Source: Gentiana macrophylla
Taxonomy: Eukaryota > Streptophyta > Magnoliopsida > Gentianales > Gentianaceae
Direction: 5' to 3'
Length of the DNA stretch: 64,000 bases
Assembly (NCBI GenBank): GCA_026214975.1
Contig: CM047807.1
Location: 68,241,824 to 68,305,823 of the forward strand
Shown: positions 11,729 through 22,152 of the stretch, piece by piece
Layout: every line of letters starts with the position of its first letter
Position numbering within the stretch: position 1 is the stretch's first letter
Notes under the pieces: generated by a model
Told to the model about the DNA's origin: nothing
The model's database searches: none
What the model saw: only the letters and a program-made list of their open reading frames with translations
Position numbers and translations under genes: made by a program

Positions 11729-12417
11729 TCAAATGATTAGTCCAATTAGCTGCTCCTTATTACTTAATCATTTTCAATCAATCCTAACTCAGTTCTCAAT
11801 TTACAAAATCTTTCATGACTGAGTGGTTTTGTGAAAATATCGGCTAGTTGATCTTCAGTGGATATGTATCTCAAGATAACATCTCCTTTTTCCATACATA
11901 TCTGATAAAGTGATGTTTCACATCAATATGCTTTGTTCTTGAATGTAATATTGGATTCTCAATTATAGATATTGCACTTGTGTTATCACACATAATTGGA
12001 ATTGTCTTCTCCTCTATTCCATAGTCCCTTGGCTGTTGTCTAATCCACAACACTTGTGCACAGCAGCTACCTGCTGCTATATATTCTGCTTCAGTTGTTA
12101 AATTGGATATAGAATTTTGCTTTTTGCTAAACCATGATACTAGTCTGCTGCCAAACATCTGACAAGTTCCTGAAGTGCTTTTTCTATCAATTTTACAACC
12201 AACATAGTCTGAATCTGAATATGATATCAACTTGAATCCTCTATCTTTTGGATACCAAATTCCTTCATTAATTGTTTGCTTCAAATATTTGATGATCCTC
12301 TTGGCTGCTAGTAAGTGAGATTCCTTAGGTTGAGCTTGAAATCTTGCACATACTCTTACTGCAAATGCTATACCAGGTCTGTTTACAGTTAGATAGAGTA
12401 GAGATCCAATAATCCAT
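11729..12417 (-). pseudogene. A1 RNase H and end of RT (downstream of the B1 insertion)
   Basis: Minus-strand Copia RT/RNase H. It begins right at the B1 junction with the residues that continue A1 RT (IGSLLYLTVNRPG). It contains CARFQAQPKESHL, SYSDSDYVGCKIDRKSTSG, WFSKKQNSIS, TEAEYIAAGSCC and MCDNTSA, and ends with EDQLADIFTKPL in a shifted frame. The upstream half of the RT is at 30654-31549. TEAEY in place of STAEAEY and the frameshift after ENP..TKHIDVKHHFIR show decay. The wording matches the Sirevirus lineage. Confidence 0.88.
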
Positions 12418-14093
12418 TGTTGGTCCCTTGAAAAGGCTTTGGTTAAGTTTATGGGGGTGAATAAACTTAACACTTAAAACTTTTTGGAGTTGACAAACTC
12501 AGCAACTTCTGCAGCCTGCTGATACTCAGTAGTCTGTTGACTATTGAATATACTGAATTTGTGCAGCAGAAATATATCAAAAATTAAGCCTTATTACTTG
12601 TTGTTAAATATGATACAAAGTATTAGATACTCATTAGTGTATGTGTGTCAATTCAATTTGCTAGATTCGATGAGTTGATGTGTAATAAACTAAATGCCGA
12701 ATGTAAGTGCGAGAAAGTAAGTAGGCGATTTTATAGTGGTTCCGTGGTGGTGTAATCTCGCGCCTACTCTTCTCCCGTGATGTTGGAAGTAATTCACTAG
12801 ATAGATTCTTGAGATAGTCATTACAAAAATCCCTAAGATGTTTGTCCTTCACCAATAGCTATGGCTTCACAAACTGAAAACTAGGAACATGTAAGATTGC
12901 TGCTCCAAAGTCTTCCACTGGTCCTTGAAGGGTAGGATTGCCTCTTCACCAGCTCCACCACAAAAAATAGTCTTTCACACAGATGTGCTTTACTGTCTTC
13001 AACAAATTTCTTTTAAAATAAAGATTGAATCAAGTAAATGATTCTGTTGCAGCAGTTTGATCAGGATGATATGATCGGCAGCTTGATGTCTTCAAGTGTG
13101 TAAACTTGATGTAGCTTGATTGTAGATTACACTTGAAGATTTTCTCTGGATCAGTAGCCTTAAGCTCAGTAGGGTCAGTAGGGTGATTTCTTGATCAGAA
13201 TTTGAAGCTCAGGATTATTTCTTATTTTTTTTATCAATCATCATCTTTCTTCTGAATTTGGAGTCCTCTATTTATAGGTAGGAGTCCTTGTGACTTATAT
13301 TTGAAATTCAAATATAGCCGTTCCATGTTTTGTCCCATTTGACTTGCTTTCTGTCACTGTTCATAGTACTGACACAGTCAGACTGCTTTTTGACAGAATG
13401 CAGTCTATCCATCCTTTGACTTATATCCATTGGATAAAGTCCTGAATCATTCCAACGTCCCTTTAATATCAACCATTGATTTGTTTGATAAAATCAGAGG
13501 TTGTTAGCTGTCCTTATCCTTGTTTTCTTCCAATGTAATCTTGAATAAATCGAGGTATATGTATCAGCAGGTTCATGAGTCTGCTGAGATACATATCATT
13601 CAGCTGAAACATAATTTGTTGTGTTTAAAACACAATGCAGTTGACTTCTTTTATCTAACTTTTATTTGTGAAGTTATATTACACCTTTTTGCATATAACT
13701 AAGTTCTAATCACCATTCAACTTGTAGAACTTAGACCTTGTACACAAGGTATATGTAATCAGTTTAGGTCATCACAGACTTCCCTAAATTCTGATTCCAT
13801 ATCCTTGACTTTAATTACTAAGTTTGATCCCTTAGCCTTCATTAACTGAGTTTGAGCCCTCATTTCTTTCGATCTTCAAGAGTTCCCTGACTAGTCTACT
13901 GACCTAGTTACCCTACTGATATAGACCAGTCTACTGATATAAACCAAAATGACCATTACAAAGGCTTGTTTGATCAAACCTATACAAAGATCAAACTCTA
14001 ATAAACCTATACATTTGATCTAGACATCTTTTGTCTTTGCACTATAACAAACTAGTCCGCACTCATCACTAAAACTCAGAAATAAGTCCAACA
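12418..14093 (-). repeat. 3' LTR of B1
   Basis: Pairs with 29033-30648. It keeps a segment of about 77 bases at 12844-12920 that is absent from the other LTR, where the gap lies between two GTCCTT words. A TATA-like CTATTTATAGG (reverse CCTATAAATAG) lies near 13268-13278. CTACTGA words recur near its inner end (about 13890-13940). Confidence 0.92.
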
Positions 14094-14108
14094 ATTTCCC
14101 CCTTTTTG
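14094..14108 (-). promoter_or_regulatory. B1 polypurine tract
   Basis: On the minus strand AAAAAGGGGGAAAT abuts the 3' LTR, preceded by GGCATCATCACC. This is the plus-strand priming site of the element. A1 has the same layout at 38-52. Confidence 0.8.
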
Positions 14109-14331
14109 GTGATGATGCCAATGCCCTCTCGTAACAGCAAATCAAAAAGATTAAAACAAAAACAGAACAAACTTGGTCATTTCTCATTATAATCATTTGT
14201 TCAAAAGTTATTACAGACTAGAATCAGCAAAGATAAAATGGAAGTAGTATGATGATCTATAGTCTTCTTTCCCTTTCTTCCCTTGCCTTCTCCACTTTCT
14301 CTTGATAAGTTCTTATCTCTCTAATCATATC

Positions 14332-17300
14332 TCACATCCATTCATTTTCAATCAGAGAGAAATCAATATGAGGATTCACTTGTTTCCACCAATGCCATGT
14401 TTCAAGTAGAGTTAGATTTATCTGATGTACTCTAAATCCTAAATGCATGTAAACTTCTTTAAACTCATTCAGTGACTCCTTTGCATTTGTGGTAGGTAAA
14501 CTCCTTCCACCTCTACCACCTCTTCCACCTCTACCACCTCTGTGTGCTGCCTTCAAGGCTTTGACCCTTGTTTCCCAAAACTTGAGTCCAAGAAAAGAAT
14601 TGAGTCCCTCACGGAAACCTTTATCATCAAAAGGTCTTCTTTTGCTGTTGTAGACTCTCTTGTATTCTTTGGTAAGATCGTCAGTAAGTGGAAGTCTGCC
14701 AGGTGCAGGCTCCCTAAAAGCATTTGTATCATCTTCCCATCTTTTCTTAGCAAAGATTCTGGCAGCCTCTTTTGCTACTGTTGTTTGGCTCCCTTCCCCC
14801 TTATTCACATCATCAACAAAACGGGACAGCAGGCCATGTACAATTTCCTGTGTGAGCACTAGGTTGTTCAGTTGACCTTCCATTATTTCAGCCCTAGTGT
14901 CCACAGCTGTGATCCTTCCTTGCAATGTTTGCTCCAGTAGATTTATCCTTTCAGTGATCTTAGGATTCAATACAGCAGGTTGATGTGTTCCAGCAGCCTC
15001 AGCAGGCTTAGGTGACTCAGCAAGTTTATCAATTTTTTGATGAATAGATGCATGTTGGTCTTTCAAAAACTTGTCTTTCAGTGTATTATATTGCCTAATC
15101 CCTCTTACATCTTGAGCAAGGTCAGCAAGAGCATATTGGATGGAGGTAATATTGGAAGCAACCGTTTCAGTGGTTCTTCCTCTATTCTCCACTAGATTCA
15201 GCAAATCTTCATATCTTTGTTCTTGCCTGTCAAGTTGAGTTCTTAAGTTTGTTATGTCATTCCTGACAGCCCTCAACTCTTCCACAACATGTGCTGGTAC
15301 CCCACCACCCCATTCCTCCAAAGACTCCATCACAGGCTCTTCTACATTGTATTGTTGCCTCTGTCTACTGATAACCAAAGAAAAACTCATATCCCTTCCA
15401 GCAGGTTAGATCCTTGGAATTCTTCCAGAATAGGATCAAGAGCAGGCTCTTCAAAAACTGGTACAAATGCCTGCTGAGGTTCTTTATCAATAGGTTCTTC
15501 CTCGTGCACTTGAAACTCCTCATCATCAAGTCATAGTCCACCACCGCTTCTTCCTCATCAATTCAAAGATCTGTGACTATCTTTCCTTCAAGAACCTTTC
15601 CTCCAAAGAGCTCCACTACAAGAGCCTGCTTCTTCAACAAACAATAGCGGGGGTTTCTCTAAACCCAAAGATTGTTCCAACTTTGTCCAGTCTTTGTTTG
15701 AGACTCAAGAACTGCACTACCTCTGTTCCAACCTTTGTTCAGTCTTTGTTTGAACCTCACCACTGAACCTCCTCAATCATCAGCTGGGGATCCTTCAAAT
15801 CCCATAACCATATCCAATCTTTGTGCCACCACCGCTTGTTCCTCGCTGATCAAGACCTCTGCATAAGGATTGCAGAGAATTCACCCTGCTTTCTTCTTGA
15901 AATCCTTCAAAGATTGGCAATCCTTCTCGTGTATTTCTAGGTTTGGATAGGGTTCCTTCAGTGTCAATCCAGTCTTGATATTGAATTGAGCCCTCAGAAT
16001 TGACATCTGGTTCACTGTGATCAGTAACCCTCTCATCATCCAAATCCACATCTTGCTGATCTTCAGGTTGATCAACAGGTTCAGCAACAAATGAAGCATC
16101 AGACTCACCTACCAATATATTTGCACCAAGATTTATACCCTCATTTATTAGTGCCTCCAAATCATCCATGGTCAGATCCTCCAGATCTTCTTTCATGTCT
16201 TCCGTTTGTTGCCTTTCAATGGACTGTCCAGCATCAGTAGACTGTTGTACATTTGGCTCAATTATCATAGCTGTCCCACTAGTTCCTCCTGGACCTGATG
16301 GATAATCACCTCCAGAATCAGATGATGATTAGTCATCACTGTCTTCTCTGGGGTCCCTGAACTTGATACCCTCTTCCTTCTGTTGTTCATCAAAAAGATC
16401 TATCAGCCTTGATTGCAATTGAGAGGTATCAATCAGATCTAACAAATTCTCCACTCCCAACTTTCCAAAAGGCCATTCTTCAAAGTGTGTCATTGGTTCT
16501 GCAGCTGGCTTTTGTCTCTTATAAAATCAAAACTTCCATTGGAAATAATCAGCCACTAACAGGAGCTTTGGATCAACATACCCTTCTTTCTTCTTTTTCT
16601 CTGGACTTTCAAAGGGCATGAATGACCTTCTAGGAGCTTTTTTAGTACCTTGCTGACCTCCAAAGGTCTCAACAAGTAAATTCAGAGTCTCTTCCACAGA
16701 TGCCTCAAGGTCAGTAGGTTGCTCAGGTTGTATGTTAGTCCCTACTACCTCCATCTATACCACACTTGGTTCCCCCTAACTTATATGCTCATCAGTAGGG
16801 TTAGCGATGAGATCGCTTCTTCCCCTGAACTATTGTAGGAATTGCGGTGGTCTTGTACCAATGTCTCGCTTACCACAAAGAGTGCATACTCGGTGAGTCT
16901 CGCCAGTGGCTCTTCAACAAGTTGCTCAACAACAACTTGTGCATGTTCAATGAGACTCAAGACCTTTGCAGTGAGGATTCAACAGCTTTACGAGAGGCTC
17001 AGTGCAGTGAGATCTTGTGATTCTCCAATAGATTGCTCAACAACAACCTCTACATCCTCAGTAGGCTTTATAATAGTTAAAGGCTCAGCCTCAATAGCCT
17101 CTCCTTCTTCTTCTACTTCTTCTTCTCCTACTTCTTCTTCTTCTTGTTGCTGCCTTTGAGCCTCCAAAACTTTTAATTGTTTACCTTTGCCATGTTTCCT
17201 CTTTTTGGAAATCTCTTTCATTCTTTTGGAAAGTTGCTCTTCTTCAACTTTAGCAGCTTTCCTCTTCCTTGTGATTTCATTTAAATCAATAACTTCAACT

Positions 17301-18222
17301 GACTGCTTCTTTGTCTTCTTAGGCTTTAACATTTATGTGATTTTCCTTGTATCAAGAAATTTTCTTTCTCTCTCAGAATCTTCTTTGGTGTAGCAGGCTT
17401 GACAGTTTTCTTAACCTGCTCACCACCAAGATCACCATCATCTCCATCATCATCACTATCGCCAGCCTCATCAACACCTTCTTCATCATCATCCGCACTG
17501 TGGGATAGGAGTGGTAACCTCGACTTGAATCGGATTGATTGATCTTTCGGATGAAGTATCGTATATCGAAAGTGATTCAACAGAGTCCAAATCAAGAGAC
17601 CTGTGGGCTTGACCTTGGACTTCCTTATACCATTTCTATCTTCAGTGAACACCTTCTTCATGTTGTGTACAAGAAATCCAACCCAATCAAACTTCATACT
17701 CCTGCAGATGATGATCATCAGGTCTATTTTGGGTCCTGATAAAGTGTCCAGGCTTCCAACAAATCCCAAAATAGTTTTGGCAATCAATTTGCTCAGCAGA
17801 TTGTACTCATATCCAATATGTTTCACATTAATGCCTAAACATGAAGGTATAGCATCGTTGGTCTTTATTTGATCTACAAACTTCATCCTGGGTAGATTCA
17901 TTGCCTCTGGATTAGTGGGAGCATCATTTCCAGGTGCAAAATGAAATAAATCTCTCAACAGGTCTGAGGAAATTTCTATCTCTCTTCCATTCACAGTGGT
18001 AGTGAAGGCCTCTCTACCTTCATGTATAACAATGTTTTTCCATAATTCCAGTATATTAATATATGAAATTCTCTGCAATCTCCTGTTGATAATACCTTCC
18101 AACCCAGCAAATCGTCTGATTCTCCGTCCATTGTTAATGGCTAAGTCAGTAGAGTTACAGTCATTGACATAACCTCTCACACTTTGACTGGTGCCAATAT
18201 GAACATCATCCTTTGGTACCAT
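14332..18222 (-). pseudogene. B1 extra ORF downstream of pol (Sirevirus-type additional ORF)
   Basis: Starts at minus-strand ATG 18222 (MVPKDDVHIG). The first 298 codons (18222-17326) form a globular-looking domain with GRRIRRF, GREIEISSDLLRDLFHF and KFDWVGFLVHNMKKVF, which recalls domains annotated in plants as a putative transposon protein (from memory, unconfirmed). An acidic Asp/Gly run follows. After a frameshift, 17332-16988 is a highly charged Lys/Glu coiled-coil. 16754-15795 is acidic with stops. 15390-14332 has heptad-like helices (VVEELRAVRNDITNL) and an RGG box near 14540-14510, then a terminal Trp-rich segment. No signal peptide or membrane span is seen, so an envelope role is doubtful and a nuclear or RNA-binding role is a guess. 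Stops and shifts make it a pseudogene. Confidence 0.6.
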
Positions 18223-18855
18223 GATAAGTGAAAAAGATGAAGAAGAGAGTGTTCAAATCTGTGTTCACACAAAGAAAATTTGGAGAAAATCGATATGAGT
18301 TTCTTTTGTGAGTAGCCTCTGTAAATAGGTCTGCATATATATAGACAGATATGGTTGAAACTGTCAGAGCACATACTGTGCATTAACCATGATTAAATTT
18401 GAGTGAATGTTGTCTTGACACGTGGCCTATTACTCCTCATAACGTTTTGTAACCGTTAGATCGTGTTAACTGCGGTTGTAAATAGGAAATAAATATCCTG
18501 CCAATTGCTTTTTGACTTTGTAGGTTTGACTGAGTAAAGTAATCTTCAGCAGACTTGGCTCAAGAAATTCATTGACAAATATGCCTCAAAGACTTCTTGT
18601 GATGTAGCTCACGATCTTCTATTACTCCTTTTTTTGTTCAATTGATAATACTAGATGAAGTTTAATACCAATGACTGATCTGTCAAGTGAGCTCACCCAA
18701 CAGGACAAAGACCAATCCCCTTGGCAACTTCATTTGCTCAATTGTCCAAAAATAAGTACATGGAATTGTTGATACCAATGACTAGTCTGCTAAGTGAGCT
18801 CACCCACCACAGCAAAGACTAATCCCCTTGGTGAATTCCAGTACATTGCTGATTA
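18223..18855 (-). other. B1 spacer between pol and extra ORF, promoter-like
   Basis: No ORF is supported. Minus strand, in order: G-box/ABRE-like GCCACGTGTC (CACGTG at 18419-18424), TATATATAT at 18335-18343, then about 110 bases of pyrimidine- and A-rich leader before the extra ORF ATG at 18222. The spacing resembles a plant promoter. A1 shows the same order of elements at 11447-11138. Confidence 0.45.
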
Positions 18856-20404
18856 TCAGTCAACCTTAACAAGTTCAGTCCTTAATTTAGCAAATCTTTC
18901 CCTATATAGTGGTTTAGTGAAAATATCAGCAAGTTGATCTTCAGTAGGGATATAAAGAACCACCACATCTTTCTTTTCAACATGATCTCTTATAAAATGA
19001 TGTCTCACATCAATATGCTTGGTTCTTGAGTGCAAAACAGGATTTTCTGTGATTGCAAATGCACTTGTGTTGCCACACATTATAGGAATTTCTCTTTCTT
19101 CAATTCCATAATCCCTTAGTTGTTGTCTTAGCCACAATATTTGTTCACAACAACTTCCAGCAGCAATGTATTCAGCTTCAGCAGTGGAAGTTGATATTGA
19201 ATTCTGTTTCTTGCTAAACCAGGAAACCAGTCTATTTCCCATTAACTGACAGGTTACTATGGTGCTTTTTCTATCAATCTTGCATCCAGCAGAGTCAGAA
19301 TCTGAGTAGGATATAACCTTGAAACTTCCATCTTTTGAATACCATATCCCTACTCCCAGAGTCTCTTTTAGATACTTGAGAACTCTTTTGATTGCACCTA
19401 AATGACTTTCTTTAGGTTTTGATTGAAATCTTGCACAAACCTCTACAAAGAAATGATATATCAGTCTCCACAAGTGTGAAGGTACAACAGACTCCCTATC
19501 ATTCTTCTGTATAAAGTCTGATCAACATCTTTGCCTTCCTTATCTTCATCCAATCTGATGTTTGTACTCATTGGAGTTGATACCTTGGTGCTGTTTTCCA
19601 TACCAAATTTCTTCAGCAGCTTCTTGGTATACTTGGTTTGATGAATGAAGATTCCATCTTTCATCTGTTTGACTTGCAATCCCAAAAAGTAGTTCATTTC
19701 TCCCATCATACTCATTTGGAATTTACTCTTCATTAGATTTGCAAACTTCTCACATAACAATTCATTTTCAAAACAAAATATTATGTCATCCGTATAAATT
19801 TGCACCAGCAGGGTGCTGTTACCTTTATTGATTCTGAAAAGAGTCTTATCAATGGTGCCTTTTGTAAAACCATTGTCCACCAAGAATTGAGATAGAGTCT
19901 CATACCATGCTCTTGGGGCTTGTTTCAAACCATAAAGTGCTTTATTGAGTGTATACACTTATTTTCTTGATCTTTAACTTCAAATCCAGGAGGTTGCTAA
20001 ACATATACTTCCTCCTCTATAATGCCATTCAAAAATGCACTCTTAACATCCATTTGATATACTTTGAAGTTTTTATAAGCAGCATGTGCCAGGAATAATC
20101 TGATAGCTTCCAATCTTGCAACTGGGGCATATGTCTCATCAAAATCTATTCCTTCTGCTTAAGAGTATCCTTTTGCTACTAGTCTGGCCTTATTCCTTAC
20201 AATGGTACCAGATTCATCCAATTTGTTTCTGTATACCCATTTTGTACCAATTATATTTGCATGACTAGGCCTTTCCACTAGTGTCCAAACTTGATTTCTT
20301 TCAAATTCCTTCAATTCTTCTTGCATAGCAATTATGCAATCTGGATCTGAAATTGCTTCTTCAACAACTTTAGGTTCAATTTGAGATAGAAAACAAGTAA
20401 ACAT
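18856..20404 (-). pseudogene. B1 reverse transcriptase and RNase H
   Basis: Minus-strand Copia RT begins near 20404 with MQEELKEFERNQVW and GTKWVYRNK, then KARLVAKGYS, a stop at about 20160, [31 protein letters not shown] and MSMMGEMNYFLGLQVKQ. The catalytic YVDD box reads YTDD (19785-19796), keeping both Asp. RNase H (19473-18856) has SYSDSDSAGCKIDRKST, STAEAEYIAAGSCCEQ and EDQLADIFTKPLYRERF. A frameshift at about 19465 separates RT from RNase H, and there are further stops at about 20000. Copies the RNA genome into DNA when intact. Confidence 0.88.
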
Positions 20405-20416
20405 TGCTTCTAGTTG

Positions 20417-20725
20417 TCATCTAGTCCTCACACATTGCTGTATGTTGCCAATGACTTGTTCAGCAGGGTGATCCCTTAACCATTGTGGATTCTGGTTAGA
20501 TTGATTCTCTGGAACATCATCTTCAGTAGGGTCGGCTATTTCTTCAACAGGGGGTTCAGCGGATCCTTGAACTTCTTCAGTTGTTGCATCAGTAGTATCA
20601 TCAGCAGGGTGTTCAGCAGGGGCAGAGTCAGAAACCTTTAAGTCATTGAATCTTTCAAAAACATCAACACATTCTGGATCAGTGACTTGTTGATTCTCAG
20701 CAGGTTCTGAATCTTCATCTTCCAT
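20417..20725 (-). pseudogene. B1 acidic linker between integrase and RT
   Basis: About 100 codons rich in Glu, Asp, Pro and Ala (EVQGSAEPPVEEIADPTEDD) end in NPQWLRDHPAEQVIGNIQQC, which in Sirevirus pol precedes the RT domain. The low-complexity part probably lies in the integrase C-terminal extension. It is separated from the RT frame by a stop at about 20417. Confidence 0.65.
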
Positions 20726-20749
20726 TCCAGTGAACTTAGGTTCATCAAA

Positions 20750-21394
20750 TACAACATGTATTGTTTCTTCATGTTTTAGTGACCTTCATTGCTCACTCTC
20801 AATGCCTTGGCGATCAAGAATATCCCAAGAAAATTCCTTCATCTGACTTTGGTTGAAAGTCTTCAATAGTACCTTATGATTCAAGATAAAACACATGCTT
20901 CCAAATGGATGGAAATAGGATATATTAGGTTTTCTTCCATTCCAAATCTCATAAGGTGTCTTCAGCACTTCTTGTTCATCGATGTTCTGCTTTTGTGTAT
21001 AGCATGTCAGTATTGACTGCTTCAAATTTCAATATCTTTCAGTAGCAATGCTTCACAAATCATAGTTTTTCCCGCTTCTTTTAGAGTTCTGCTTCTTCTT
21101 TCAAAGAACCCCATTTTGTTGAGGTGTACCAAAGAGACATGTTGATGTAGTACACCATTCTCGCTCACAATATTCTCTTATAACTTTATTGAGAAATTCA
21201 AGACTTTTGTCCGATCCGATCTTTACTATCACAAACTTTTCTCATTCTCAGTAATCTCACAAAAGTTCAGCCTCTTTTGAAGTGTTTCACTTTTCTTGTT
21301 CATAAATATCACCCAAGTGTACCTTGAATAATCATCCACAACCACCAAGGTGTATTTCTTTCCTGTTACACTTGTTGGTGTTACTGGTCCAAAT
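20750..21394 (-). pseudogene. B1 integrase, C-terminal half (after the CACTA insertion)
   Basis: The minus strand resumes at 21394 with the codons after the first catalytic Asp region (SVTGKKYTLVVVDD) and runs through the degraded second Asp and Glu motifs to TPYEIWNGRKPNISYFHPFGSMCFILN (21000-20880). The other half is at 26036-26640. Several frame breaks are present between 21250 and 21030. It would insert the cDNA into the host genome if intact. Confidence 0.8.
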
Positions 21395-22152
21395 CACTAC
21401 AAGAAAATTGGTTTATAACGACGGGAAAATTGGTCATTATATGTCAATTTCCTGTCATTGAAGACGCTTAATGACGGAAATTCCCGTCATGGCCCGTCAC
21501 TACGCCTCCTAGCTAAAAGTAAATAGTGACCGTAGAGTGTACTGTCATTATTGTTGATATACAATTAATGACGATATTATACTCTCACTAAAAGTCAATA
21601 TTAATGAATATAATTTTCATCATCGTTGCTTCATTCCCCCTCATTAAAAATAATAATACTAACAATATAACCCGTCATTATTTTATCAATCTTCCATCAC
21701 TATAATTCTTTTACCGCCAATATTTACATGTCATTAATTAAACCGCCATTAAAGTTAATTTGAATGATGATAAATTATCATCATTATTAATTATTAATCT
21801 ATCATTATGAATTTGTCATAGGCAATACAATGGTTTTGAATTAAAACCTTCATTTCATTATTGAATTACATATATTTGAAAACCATGAATATCGATACAG
21901 AAACAACAGAGCAATGATAGATTTTATTGAAATAATCATTAACTCTAGATAGTACTTTAAAATAATCAATCATCTAAGCAATGAGTTCAGCCTAAAAAAA
22001 TGCTAAATCAAATCTAATACTAAATGACATGGGTATATGAAAACACCAACACCACTCAAACACCAAAACGTAACATTACCCAATTTAACGAACTTGAAAC
22101 TACAAGTTGAACTAAAATGAAGCAGGTTCTTCAAGCTTATGCTACAATCAAC

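Noticed and set aside
14332..18222. Calling the extra ORF an envelope gene
   Set aside because: Sirevirus extra ORFs are sometimes called env-like, but no signal peptide, membrane span or surface-protein pattern is visible here.
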